64,000 nucleotides of DNA from Prochloron sp965198675 (GCA_965198675.1 OZ240666.1:558001-622000), one strand, 5' to 3'; counted from the stretch's first letter, positions 45,062 through 54,000 are shown. Translations and numbers: made by a program. Notes: generated from the sequence alone by a model not told the origin.

Positions 45062-45085
45062 AGCCCCCGTGTTTTAACCGGGGGT
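45062..45085. repeat. Right-end hairpin of the second tnpB element
   Basis: agcccccgtg and aaccgggggt form a short stem right after the original tnpB stop at 45059-45061, as at the ends of IS200/IS605-type elements. The guide RNA of an active TnpB would end in this area. Confidence 0.6.
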
Positions 45086-45234
45086 AAGCTTACTAGAACA
45101 TATCCTAACTGATAGCGCACAGCTACGTGGGTCGCCTTCTGTCGAGTAACAGAAGAGGGATAAAAGGGATAATTATCAAACATATTGGGGAATAATTGCA
45201 CAATTTTCTCGAACATCTGGCAGTTTACTCTAGT

Positions 45235-45458
45235 TTATTTGAGAATGAAACAGCCCTGCCCAGCGATAGGGGGTTCCAGGACAAACTTTTGTAGGGGTTG
45301 TTCATGCTGCTGAATTAAAATTTCTTCATAGTCCCCATCTTCCAGTTCCTGCTGGACCAGCTTGAGGAACTCTACAATCGCCTTCCCAGAGGCTTCTGTG
45401 AGTGCATCTTTATTACTTTTATTATGTAATTTCCTAACCAGCTTCCCAACGGCATCCT
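45235..45458 (-). pseudogene. Gene fragment without a start, unknown family
   Basis: On the minus strand an open stretch of ~73 codons reads DAVGKLVRKLHNKSNKDALT ... EFLKLVQQELEDGDYEEILI ... FVLEPPIAGQGCFILK and stop. It has no ATG, GTG or TTG start in a usable place and is bounded by a stop upstream. The composition is protein-like (acidic helix, then a strand). I do not recognise it; it is probably the end of a lost gene. Confidence 0.35.
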
Positions 45459-45479
45459 AAAATTTAACATAACTTTGTC

Positions 45480-46379
45480 GTGAAAACTTCTTATTGTCAG
45501 TATTCTCCAATAATAATTGAATTTAATCACCTCTCTATTCCTAAAAATATAGTTAGTAAATTATTAAAACATACTAGATTTAGTAATATCAAAGAGTTAG
45601 AAAAAATAATTAATCACTGCCCATTAAAACAATATCCAGGGTTGGTTTATCGTTGGGCGATCGCCTTTCCACTTGCCAATACCCTTAAATCATCCCCCCA
45701 GGAAGTTGCCGGTGAACTGTTAATTTGCTTAAGAGAGGGAGTCATAGAGTCAGATTTAGTCTTAGAGTTTAACATATCTGTAGCGGAGGACGGCTTAATT
45801 GACTTCCACCTCAAAGATACCTCTTTAGGCCTCTGGTTACACATGGCAGTTACCAGTTACCAGTCCTGCTCATGCCAAGCCTGGCCTGAGCAGGCAGTTA
45901 CCAGTCACCAGTTATCAGCTCTTGAGGAACGGGATCGCCCAGGCAGTTGCTATACTTCCGAAAACCTCTTTCCAGTTCAATATGCTCACGCTCGCTGCTG
46001 CTCTCTCCTAAGTTTAGCAGAAGAGTCCGGTTTAATAGAGCTGACTGAAAGAAACTTCAGGGGTAAAGTTTGGCCTTGGAACAAACCAAACCCGGTACCC
46101 GGTCGTCCTTTTCTTTTAACCCACCCCCCAGAGAATAATTTAATTGCCCAGCTCTTCTTAATTGTGGATGCCCTAGAATGTGCTAAGGAAGTAGATTGGG
46201 TGAAAGGAGCCATAAGTTTGAGCAACACCTGGGAAGAATTTTACCGAAAAAGTCCCATTTGGGGGGAAGTAGAGCTGGAACTAGCCCAAGGAAGATTAGC
46301 ATTAATGGCCCTGACGGAATATTTCCTCCGAAGATTGCTAAAGGATTGGATTGGAGTTGCACCTCTTGGGGAATTGTAA
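45480..46379 (+). CDS. DALR anticodon-binding-like domain protein with a repeat insertion
   Basis: 299 residues, GTG start. NLFPVQYAHARCCSLLSLAE and VWPWNKPNP... with a C-terminal helical bundle (ALMALTEYFLRRLL) resemble the DALR anticodon-binding domain of arginyl-tRNA synthetase. Cyanobacteria carry such proteins as stand-alone relatives without the catalytic domain; function unknown. Residues ~123-148 (VTSYQSCSCQAWPEQAVTSH...) are encoded by heptamer-type repeat DNA inserted in frame, between SLGLWLHMA and the conserved ENLFPVQYAH. The insertion sits at a domain linker and may be tolerated. Confidence 0.65.
   Translation: MKTSYCQYSPIIIEFNHLSIPKNIVSKLLKHTRFSNIKELEKIINHCPLKQYPGLVYRWAIAFPLANTLKSSPQEVAGELLICLREGVIESDLVLEFNISVAEDGLIDFHLKDTSLGLWLHMAVTSYQSCSCQAWPEQAVTSHQLSALEERDRPGSCYTSENLFPVQYAHARCCSLLSLAEESGLIELTERNFRGKVWPWNKPNPVPGRPFLLTHPPENNLIAQLFLIVDALECAKEVDWVKGAISLSNTWEEFYRKSPIWGEVELELAQGRLALMALTEYFLRRLLKDWIGVAPLGEL
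45849..45920. repeat. Heptamer-type repeat inserted in frame in a coding region
   Basis: cagttaccagttaccagtcc at the left and gcagttaccagtcaccagtt at the right flank a small palindrome (ctgctc ... gagcag). Its 72-bp length keeps the host gene open. Confidence 0.75.
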
Positions 46380-46396
46380 AGAAATGTTACAAAGAC

Positions 46397-46425
46397 TTGT
46401 CAAATCGTTTTTGATTAGTTATAGA
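46397..46425 (+). promoter_or_regulatory. Promoter of small RNA copy 1
   Basis: TTGTCA (46397-46402), a 17-base spacer, TATAGA (46420-46425). The conserved RNA begins about 7-9 bases downstream. Confidence 0.6.
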
Positions 46426-46432
46426 TAAGACC

Positions 46433-46502
46433 AATGTGTGAGGAGCGAACAAAGCAAGGAGACCGAGACGAAACACGGAAAGTCGTCGGTCTCCTTTTTT
46501 TT
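46433..46502 (+). ncRNA. Probable small RNA, copy 1
   Basis: About 70 nt, shared almost exactly with copy 2, while the sequence before and after differs. It starts GTGTGAGGAGCGAACAAAG and ends in a hairpin whose GGAGACCGA and TCGGTCTCC arms are followed by eight T, a strong intrinsic terminator. There is a matching promoter upstream and no open frame of note. The 5' segment GTGTGAGGAG is complementary to the unpaired ACUCCUCACAC core that I recall for the cyanobacterial RNA Yfr1. The family is not otherwise recognised. Confidence 0.65.
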
Positions 46503-46593
46503 GGGGGGGGGAGGGGGGTTTCACGCTCTTGCGCAGAGGCCCAGAGAGGGAGCGGCTAGGAAAAAAAAAATTCCCAAAATTTTCCCAAAGTAC

Positions 46594-46623
46594 TTGACAA
46601 ATTAAATTCATGTCGTGTATAGT
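46594..46623 (+). promoter_or_regulatory. Promoter of small RNA copy 2
   Basis: Consensus TTGACA (46594-46599), an 18-base spacer, TATAGT (46618-46623). The conserved RNA begins about 7 bases later. Confidence 0.7.
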
Positions 46624-46629
46624 AGAAAT

Positions 46630-46693
46630 TGTGTGAGGAGCGAACAAAGTTAGGAGACCGAGACGAAACACGGCCAGTCGTCGGTCTCCTTTC
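46630..46693 (+). ncRNA. Probable small RNA, copy 2
   Basis: Same layout as copy 1: TGTGTGAGGAGCGAACAAAG, then the GGAGACCGA/TCGGTCTCC hairpin and a T-rich end (ctttctt). Differences from copy 1 fall mainly in the loop and linker, preserving the stem. It abuts the 3' end of the converging HAD gene. Confidence 0.65.
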
Positions 46694-47515
46694 TTATGGG
46701 AGCAGGAACTTCTCAATAGCCACGGCAGCTCCATTTTCTTCTACGTCAGGAGCAACCCAATCTACAAGACTCTGCAACTCAGTGGGACCGTTAGCCATTC
46801 CTACGGCTAAACCAGCGTATTGGAGCATTTCTGCATCGTTAAAATTATCCCCGATCGCCATCACATTTGACCGCTCCAAACCCAAGATATTTTCTGCGAG
46901 ATAACGAGTAGCTTGTCCTTTATTAGCAAGAGGTGAGATCGCTTCGAGAAAAGTGCGATTTGATTGAGTCAGATAAAATCCATCCCGAGGAAAACGTTTA
47001 GGTAAATCCTCCTTGAGGAACTCCATGACCTCCGAATCACGACAGAGAGCTAAAACCTTAGTAGTTATCTGATCCTCCAGAAGATGACCTAGGTTCCCCA
47101 CAGCGATCGCTTCAATACCAGAACGAGATGCATAGCTTTCCGTTTCTGGCAGAATTTTGCGGACGTAAAGGCGATCCTCTACATAGAAGTGAACCCCAAC
47201 CCTGTCAATTAGTTCCGGTTGCTCCAAGTAGTCCAATAATTGTAAAGCTACAGGGGTATCCAGAGGTAGATGTTGGTGTATTTCCCCTGTGAGAGGATTT
47301 TGTACCCAAGCTCCATTATACGCTAGCACAGGCAGATGGGATCCAATACTGCGGTGAAAGGGCAAAGCGGAGCAATACATGCGACCGGTAGCGATGGCTA
47401 CCCCAATCCCTTTATTTTGAACTGCCTCAATAGCCTCTCTTACCCTCCTGCTGACCTGATTTGATTTGCCTGCGATAGTGCCATCAATATCCACAACTAA
47501 TAATTTAATGTCCAT
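46694..47515 (-). CDS. Cof-type HAD family phosphatase
   Basis: 273 residues. HAD motif I is VVDIDGTIAG (D9, D11), motif II IATGR, motif III lysine in NKGQATRYLAE, and motif IV GDNFNDAEML. The large cap (LPVLAYNGAWVQNP ... HFYVEDRLYVRK) is type C2B, typical of Cof/YkrA sugar-phosphate phosphatases. Substrate unknown. The gene is complete. A broken duplicate, including its upstream region, lies 1.3 kb away. Two small RNA genes face its 3' end. Confidence 0.9.
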   Translation of the reverse strand: MDIKLLVVDIDGTIAGKSNQVSRRVREAIEAVQNKGIGVAIATGRMYCSALPFHRSIGSHLPVLAYNGAWVQNPLTGEIHQHLPLDTPVALQLLDYLEQPELIDRVGVHFYVEDRLYVRKILPETESYASRSGIEAIAVGNLGHLLEDQITTKVLALCRDSEVMEFLKEDLPKRFPRDGFYLTQSNRTFLEAISPLANKGQATRYLAENILGLERSNVMAIGDNFNDAEMLQYAGLAVGMANGPTELQSLVDWVAPDVEENGAAVAIEKFLLP

Positions 47516-47753
47516 GGGTTGCTTTGCTTATCTCCACCAGATAATATAATAGGGAAAAGAATAGCTCTATTACCGATAAAGAAGCTATGAGCACTCTGCG
47601 CCAAAAGTGTGACTCTCGTACTTCCATCTTTAGTTATATAGCTGAGTAGGGGCAGCTCTTTCAAGGTCCCCCTACTGGGTCTACTAAATTCGCTCTTGTC
47701 GTAGTTCCTCCGCGTTTATTTAGACGCAGCCTCCCTACTCCTGTGTATTACTC
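47516..47753. other. Duplicated intergenic region upstream of the HAD gene
   Basis: The first ~75 bases (gaatagctctattaccgata, then an atgagc) recur at 48871-48947 upstream of the HAD duplicate and COP23. Here the atgagc leads only to a 20-codon frame, so the original divergent gene has been lost. No other gene is seen before 47754. Confidence 0.6.
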
Positions 47754-48113
47754 ATGAAAAACCCAATCTTTGCTTTTGTTTTTATTGCATCTACTATCTT
47801 TGGTGCAATCAATATCAACGTACATCCAGCACAAGCTGCTTACACCCGATGCTGAAGAGGATCCAACCGTGGTTCTTATTGTTTCAGTGTTGGTGACAGA
47901 GGTAGACTGATTTATGAATTAATCGAAGAACTACGTTGCGCAGGCTACTACCATGTTCGGAATGACAGCTACTTTGGTCCAGTCACCAAACGTGCCATTA
48001 TGGACTTCCAACGCGACTATGGCTTATATCCTGATGGGATTGCAGGTCTTCAAACAAGGAACCTACTGGTTAGACGGAATCGAAGATTGGGTTGTTATCA
48101 ACTGTATTGGTGA
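47754..48113 (+). pseudogene. Secreted peptidoglycan-binding-domain protein with an in-frame stop
   Basis: Opens MKNPIFAFVFIASTIFGAIN with a signal peptide ending near QAA. After YTRC the frame meets TGA (47853-47855) and continues in phase as RGSNRGSYCFSVGDRGRLIY, then YFGPVTKRAIMDFQRDYGLY and PDGIAGLQTRNLL, a PG_binding_1 domain, to a TGA at 48111. The stop would leave only the signal peptide. A tryptophan or arginine codon probably stood there. Confidence 0.75.
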
Positions 48114-48124
48114 TCGCCCTTGAT

Positions 48125-48223
48125 CACAGGTTATGGCAGCAAAATCCAGATTTGGAATCGACGGTCGGGGAAATTGATTCAGACCTGGAAAGATCATAGC
48201 GGAGACATTACAGCGATCGCCAT
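48125..48223 (+). pseudogene. WD40 fragment duplicated from the trypsin-WD40 gene
   Basis: ITGYGSKIQIWNRRSGKLIQ and TWKDHSGDITAIA match ITSYGSKIQIGNRRSGKLIQ in the gene at 49.6-51.2 kb; the DNA is about 90% identical over ~95 bp. It ends at a GCGATCGCCAT motif shared with the HAD duplicate that follows. Confidence 0.8.
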
Positions 48224-48870
48224 GATATTTGACTGCTCCAAACCCAAGATATTTTTTGCGAGATAGCGAGTAGCTTGTCCTTTATTAGCAAGAGGTGAGA
48301 TCGCTTCGAGAAAAGTGCGATTTGATTGAGTCAGATAAAATCCATCCTGAGGAAAACGTTTAGGTAAATCCTCCTTAAGGAACTCCATGACCTCCGAATC
48401 ACGACAGAGAGCTAAAACCTTAGTAGTTATCTGATCCCCCAGAAGATGACCTAGGTTCCCCACAGCGATCGCTTCAACACCAGAACGAGATGCATAGCTT
48501 TCCGTTTCTGGCAGAATTTTGCGGACGTAAAGGCGATCCTCTACATAGAAGTGAACCCCAACCCTGTCAATCAGTTCCGGTTGCTCCAAATAGTCCAATA
48601 ATTGTAAAGCTACAGGGGTATCCAGAGGTAGATGTTGGTGTATTTCCCCTGTGAGAGGATTTTGTACCCAAGCCCCATTATACGCTAGCACAGGCAGATG
48701 GGATCCAATACTGCGGTGAAAGGGCAAAGCGGAGCAATACATGCGACCGGTAGCGATGGCTACCCCAATCCCTTTATTTTGAACTGCCTCAATAGCCTCC
48801 CTTACCCTCCCTGATTTGATTTGCCTGCGATAGTGCCATCAATATCCACAACTAATAATTTAATGTCCAT
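48213..48870 (-). pseudogene. Truncated duplicate of the HAD phosphatase gene
   Basis: About 95% identical to the gene at 46694-47515 but lacks the last ~55 codons, including motif IV. A 7-bp deletion after GTIAGKSNQ breaks the frame near the start. The internal open part from MYCSALPFHRSIGSHLP still reads well, so the copy is young. Confidence 0.88.
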
Positions 48871-48941
48871 GGGTTGCATTTCGGATTTCCAGGTAATATA
48901 ATAGGGGAAAGAATAGCTCTATTACCGATAAAGAGTTGGCT

Positions 48942-49562
48942 ATGAGCAAGAAACTATCATCATTAACACCCATACTGACTGGATTAGTAGTAGCCACTGC
49001 TACTATAAGTCTTCCCAGTCAAGCACAAGAGCAAGTCCGCAACCGATTTTTCTGCGGTAGTAGTAATAATATACCCACAACTCTAGCGAGGACTCCCCGA
49101 GGAAACATCGCTGTGATTCGCTGGACTTCAGATTACTTTAGCGGTTCTGGTTAGACTCCCCAACGACGCTGTGAAGAGGTTTCTTCCAGATTTCAAAACT
49201 ACTACAGCAAAGGTCAATTGCAGTTTTTGACCACGGGGGAAATGAATCGACAACAGGTAATTTGCGCCACCGACAGAGAAAAAGCAGACTGCCGGGGTTT
49301 GTTATTGACTCTCAAGCGCACCACTGATCCAGGACAGGTTTTGACGTCATTATTGGCTGTTCGTAAAGGAGCAAACGCTCCTTTGAATGAAACTGGTACG
49401 AGAGTTTACATCAATATGGAGCAATTCCTCGAAACAATGCCAGTTGAGGTAGAGTCTGTGGCTAACCCAGAAGCATCTCCTGAGGAGATAACTACAGTTG
49501 AGGTAGAGTCTACTACTAACCCAGAAGCAGAAGAGGAGACTACGGAGATAAATCTCTGGTAA
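48942..49562 (+). pseudogene. COP23-domain secreted protein with an in-frame stop
   Basis: MSKKLSSLTPILTGLVVATA with a signal peptide cleaved near SQA-QEQ. The COP23-type domain, a small Cys-containing cyanobacterial family, reads FFCGSSNNIPTTLART, IRWTSDYFSGSG, then TAG (49152-49154). It continues in phase as TPQRRCEEVSSRFQNYYSKG, FLTTGEMNRQQVICA, CRGLLLTLK, and RVYINMEQFLE. The acidic tail carries two copies of a VEVES..NPEA repeat. The product would be lost after 70 residues unless the TAG is read through. Confidence 0.8.
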
Positions 49563-49597
49563 TATTCTACCTATTCCATTCATAAAGAAGAAATCAT

Positions 49598-51217
49598 ATG
49601 AAAGCTTGGGCTAATAAACTCCCAGCAGTTTTGTTCGGTGCAGCTACAATAGCTATTGTCAGTACCGAATTTTCCCTTGCTCTCGAACCAAGGGAAATTA
49701 ATCAGATTGCCGAAGACATCACCGTTATTATCGATGGACAATATCCTGGTTCTGGGGTAATTATTAACCGAGTAGGGAACACCTATACTGTTCTCACCGC
49801 AGGTCATGTAGTGGAGACCGAAGACAAATATGAGATAGTTACTGGGGATGGAGAACGGTATCCAGTAAACTACCACAGCGTGGTGCATATGGATGGGGTT
49901 GATTTAGCCGTGATCCAATTCCTGAGCTCCCAAAATTACCCAGTTGCCAAGTTAGGAGATTCCGACCAAATCGCCATCGGGGATAATGTCTATATTGGGG
50001 GCTTTCCGAAACCAGGACAAGAAATTCCCTCAGGTACTTATCAGTTTATATTGGGATCCATTTCTTCTCGACCACAAACCCGGGACGGCTACACCTTAGC
50101 TTACACAAATATTACTCGGTCTGGCATGTCCGGTGGTCCTGTCTTAGACGATAATGGTCGCTTAGTAGGTATTCACGGACGAGCGGAATCGGAGTTTAAA
50201 GAGGGAGCGGGACAGGTTAAAGTCGGCTTTAATTTAGGCATTCCCATCAATACTTTTTTACCCTTTGCAGAGACAATCGGCTTGGATTTGTCAGTAACAA
50301 CAGAGGCTCCTCCAGTTATCGACCCCCCACCCCAATCAATCGCCTACGACAATGTTTTCCTAGCTAAGACTTTAGAATCTAAAGCCAATGAGGTAGCGGT
50401 TCACCCTGACGGAGATACTATTATCACAAGTTATGGGAGCAAAATCCAGATTGGGAATCGACGGTCAGGGAAATTGATTCAGACCTTGAAAGGTCATAGC
50501 GGAGAAATTACTGCGATCGCCATTAGTCCAGACGGGAAGCTGTTGGTCAGTGCCAGCAAAGACAATAGGATTAAAATTTGGACTTGGCCCGGAGGAAATT
50601 TAGTCACAACTATTGAAGAGCATTCAAAAAATGTAAACGGAGTTGCTTTCAGTCCAGACGGCAAAACCATCGTTAGTGGTAGCGACGACAAGACGGTTAG
50701 GATTTTCCAAATACCCACAGGAGAAGAGATTGAAAGTATTAACATCAACTCCAAGGTCAATGCTGTAGCAGTAACCCCGGACGGCAGAACCATCGTCAGC
50801 GGTAGTAGGGATGGTAAGATTAAACTATGGGATTTTCATACCCAAGAACCCCTCGACGACATCACAGAACATTCAGAGAGCGTCAACTCCCTCGCTATCA
50901 GTTCCGACGGTCAAACTATCGTCAGTGGTAGTAGAGATAAAACTATCAGGGTCTGGGATATAGCTAATCTAGAAAGAATAGAACCTATTAATATAATTCA
51001 GTTAGGTGAAAAAGTTGATGCTACGAGTATTAGTCCCGACGGCAAAACCATTGTCAGTGCCACCGACAAGAGAATAAAGTTATGGGAACTAGAAACAGGT
51101 AAATTGATTTTTGATTTGGGTGAGAAAGGGTCTAGAGTTGCTTTCAGCCCAGACGGACGAACTGTTGTGGACAATGTTATCCGCATTTGGCGAGTACCGG
51201 GGAGACAGGAGGGATAA
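49598..51217 (+). CDS. Secreted trypsin-like serine protease with WD40 repeats
   Basis: 539 residues. A signal peptide (PAVLFGAATIAIVS) is followed by a trypsin-like domain with triad H70 (LTAGHVV), D102 (GVDLAVIQF) and S178 (SGMSGGPV). A proline-rich linker near 245-255 leads to a WD40 array of about six repeats (AISPDGKLLVSASKDNRIKI, IVSGSRDGKIKLWDF). It acts outside the cytoplasmic membrane, by inference on peptides or as a regulatory protease. The combination is common in cyanobacteria. A fragment of its first WD40 repeat is duplicated at 48.1 kb. Partner substrates are unknown. Confidence 0.9.
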   Translation: MKAWANKLPAVLFGAATIAIVSTEFSLALEPREINQIAEDITVIIDGQYPGSGVIINRVGNTYTVLTAGHVVETEDKYEIVTGDGERYPVNYHSVVHMDGVDLAVIQFLSSQNYPVAKLGDSDQIAIGDNVYIGGFPKPGQEIPSGTYQFILGSISSRPQTRDGYTLAYTNITRSGMSGGPVLDDNGRLVGIHGRAESEFKEGAGQVKVGFNLGIPINTFLPFAETIGLDLSVTTEAPPVIDPPPQSIAYDNVFLAKTLESKANEVAVHPDGDTIITSYGSKIQIGNRRSGKLIQTLKGHSGEITAIAISPDGKLLVSASKDNRIKIWTWPGGNLVTTIEEHSKNVNGVAFSPDGKTIVSGSDDKTVRIFQIPTGEEIESININSKVNAVAVTPDGRTIVSGSRDGKIKLWDFHTQEPLDDITEHSESVNSLAISSDGQTIVSGSRDKTIRVWDIANLERIEPINIIQLGEKVDATSISPDGKTIVSATDKRIKLWELETGKLIFDLGEKGSRVAFSPDGRTVVDNVIRIWRVPGRQEG

Positions 51218-51278
51218 TTGCGACAAGTTATGAATAAATAAATTATTCAGACAACCTATCCTCAATAATTTCCTCAAC

Positions 51279-51725
51279 TCAATCATTTCCGGGAGCTTGT
51301 CCACCGATACCAATGGGGGTATTGTACATCAAGGCATCGTCCAAATTCAAATTATCGATATAAGCACTATAGACGTGGGTGTCATACATTTGAGCAGAAC
51401 TAAAATTGACCCCATGGAGAATAGCCCAATCCAAAACTGCATTGGTGATGAAAGCAGATTCGAGATTTGCTCCCGTCAGATTCGCTCCGGTCAAGTCAGC
51501 ACCCTCCAGATTAGTATCCACTAGGTTAGCTCCTGATAGATCCGCGTTGCGCAAATCGGCACCAATCAGATGTTCTTCACTCAAATCTGCCCCCACTAGG
51601 TCGCACCCCATGCACTCCCCAGTTGACAATAACTGCTGTACGTGACTGGGATTCTCAGCTTTTACTGGGTTGGCCAAGAATAGAGGTGTTATGAGAGCTA
51701 AAGCTGCTAAATAAGTGACTTTCAT
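51279..51725 (-). CDS. Secreted pentapeptide repeat protein
   Basis: 148 residues with a signal peptide (YLAALALITPLFLANPVKA). The mature part has CMGCDLVGADLSEEHLIGAD and then A(D/N)LxG repeats (ADLTGANLTGANLES), forming a short right-handed quadrilateral beta helix. Two cysteines before the repeats (CMGC) are typical of the cyanobacterial exported version. Function unknown. It converges with the protease-WD40 gene. Confidence 0.88.
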   Translation of the reverse strand: MKVTYLAALALITPLFLANPVKAENPSHVQQLLSTGECMGCDLVGADLSEEHLIGADLRNADLSGANLVDTNLEGADLTGANLTGANLESAFITNAVLDWAILHGVNFSSAQMYDTHVYSAYIDNLNLDDALMYNTPIGIGGQAPGND

Positions 51726-51844
51726 TTTACCACCATCCTACGATTCCTGGTTTTTGACTGGTTTCTCTACCCCTTATTCTAACTCTCCTAGGTAACCTCT
51801 GCTCATAGAGTACCTTTTCTTATATTTTCTTAATATTTTTCTTT

Positions 51845-53098
51845 CTATAACCTTGCCGAGTCGCAAATTTGCGGTCTATTTGGCAGAGGGATGTCCATGG
51901 TATCAGCGACATGACATTTCAAGACTTTAAATGTATTTTGCCCATTACTGATAATACCATCCACACTGGATCCTGTGGAACTGACCACCTGGATTTGATA
52001 AGCTTTGACAGCTTCCTTGCCCCGATCGCTCTCTTGAGTAATATCTCCGAGAGACAATTGGCGATCCTGGCTATACACCCGCAAAATATTAATAATTGCC
52101 TGCTGCACCTCTTCTCCATCGGCATTCAATTCCCTGACTAGGTCCGATATTAATTGCTTAATTGATGTTGTATTTTGGTTAAGCTGTCTGCATATTGTCG
52201 GTCTGTTCTCTAATTGTAGCAGCAGTTTATCAGCTACATCGCAAGTTAAGAACTCATAAGTATTCCCTCCTGATTCAATTATACCGGACTTTAAATTCAA
52301 TTCCGGGTTGAACTGAGAGATCTTGTCTTGATATGCTCTAATAGCTAGTACTCCTGCTTCTTCCTCTTGGGTAATTTGTTGTTCTTGCAGTTTTGCATTG
52401 CCGCTGGCCGATCGGAAAACGGCTAAGATAGCTTGGCTAACCTTCTTATTCTTCTCGTCCGGAAAAGTAGCCCCAAAATCATTTCTCATTGCGGTAATCC
52501 CTTGTTCAGTGGTGGTTGGAGAATCGAGATTGTATTTTTGGCGATAAATTCCCAGCACACCCCCCACTACTAAACTAAGGACAATCATACCTATGGCAAC
52601 TTTGGTAGGAGCAATTCTACCTCCCAACTCCATAGATAAAAGTAATGTTTTTTCCAGGGTATTGACTTCTCTTGTCACCCAAATATCATAAATCTCCCAT
52701 TGAAAACCTTTCTGATTTAGTTCCGTAAACACCTTTTTCGGAACTTCACCGGAGACAACATGATGAAAGAATGCAGCTATTTTATAATCTCCTAAACTCT
52801 CAAATAATGCAGCCAATGGCTGATATTGTGGCTGATTCGGATAACCATTAGCCTCCCAAAATCCTTCTAGATTCATAAATATTGTTTTCCATTGAGGATC
52901 GTTCATCAGTTTAAAGGGCAAATTTTGCTCCTTTTCAACTTTGCGGCTCATTAAGCTTAAATCACTATCGATATCTTGTCTGAGTTGACGATAAAAAAAA
53001 GCCCAGAGTCCTGCCTTAGAACTTAATAACCAAATTACCAATTGCAACAGTTGGGGTTGCTCAATGAGGGTAGGGACAATTAACAGAACTCCTTTATA
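51845..53098 (-). pseudogene. C-terminal part of a membrane protein split by an IS5-type element
   Basis: The native sequence starts at KGVLLIVPTLIEQPQLLQ beside the insertion and reads to NRPQICDSARL. It has a transmembrane segment (VAIGMIVLSLVVGGVLGIY) and two copies of a ~120-residue C-terminal unit (EFLTCDVADKLLLQLENRPT and KVLKCHVADTMDIPLPNRPQ). The open frame extends a further 200 bases into the element, but those residues are not native. Family not recognised. Confidence 0.75.
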
Positions 53099-54000
53099 GA
53101 ACCCATTTGAGATCTCTGTTGTGGAGTAAAATAGGGAAAAAATGCCGTACTCAAGTAGTTTGACAGACGGGGAGTGGAAAATAATAGAACCTCTGTTGCC
53201 CAAAAAGAAACAGACAAGACCACCAAAATGGAGTAAAAGGCAGATTTTAGATGGTATCTTGTACCAATTAAAGAATGGTTGTAATTGGTGTGACTTACCC
53301 AAAGACTTGCCCCCCTATTCCACAGTATTTTGGTACTACAAACAGTGGCGATCGCTTGGGGTAATCGAAGCAATCAGAGATATCTTGCATAGTAGAGTCC
53401 GTCAGCAAGTTAAAAAAAAAGGGCAATGGACAACCCTAATCATCATTGACTCCCAAGCGGTAAAAAATACCTGTAACGCCAGTGTAAAGTCGAAAGGGTT
53501 TTGTTTTTACAAGTCTACCAATGGTCTTAAAAGACATCTAGCAGTAGATACTTTGGGCTTTCCTTTTTTTAGTCATTGCACCAAAGCATCGGTATCTGAC
53601 GATGTGGGTTTGATTGAAATGTTATCGAAAAACATAGATTATTTCAAGTCTAAACCAGTCAACATCCCCAAGATTACCATTTTGCTTGACCATGGATATC
53701 ACCCAGAAAAACTGACCCAGGAATTACATAAAATTTATCCGGCGATTATGACTAAGATTAGATTTAAGGTCTCCCGTAAACCATCAAAAGCTCAAAAGAA
53801 AAAGGAAGGAAAAACCGGTTTTGTGCCAGTAAAAGCGCGGTGGATGATTGAAAGAACTAATTCGTGGATGGAAAGATGCAAGAGTTTGGTCAAAAACTTT
53901 GAAAGGACTCTTGAGCAGGCTAATACCAAGATTAGTCTATGTTTTGTCCGACTGATGCTTAAAAGGCTAGCCACTACTTAAAAAGATCTCAAATGGGTTC
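53099..54000 (+). mobile_element. Complete 902-bp IS5-type insertion sequence
   Basis: Terminal inverted repeats GAACCCATTTGAGATCT and AGATCTCAAATGGGTTC are perfect. The target duplication TATA (53095-53098 and 54001-54004), removed once, restores the interrupted host gene in frame. A single transposase gene fills the element. Confidence 0.92.
53142..53981 (+). CDS. IS5-family transposase
   Basis: 279 residues, full length, no frameshift. The N-terminal DUF4096-like domain (SLTDGEWKIIEPLLP, GCNWCDLPKDLPPYSTV) leads to the DDE catalytic domain with D103 (IIIDSQAVKN), D183 (ILLDHGYHPEK) and E237 (RWMIERTNSWMERC). GFVPVKARWMIER is the usual YREK-like region. With intact ends and gene the element may still be mobile. 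Confidence 0.95.
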   Translation: MPYSSSLTDGEWKIIEPLLPKKKQTRPPKWSKRQILDGILYQLKNGCNWCDLPKDLPPYSTVFWYYKQWRSLGVIEAIRDILHSRVRQQVKKKGQWTTLIIIDSQAVKNTCNASVKSKGFCFYKSTNGLKRHLAVDTLGFPFFSHCTKASVSDDVGLIEMLSKNIDYFKSKPVNIPKITILLDHGYHPEKLTQELHKIYPAIMTKIRFKVSRKPSKAQKKKEGKTGFVPVKARWMIERTNSWMERCKSLVKNFERTLEQANTKISLCFVRLMLKRLATT

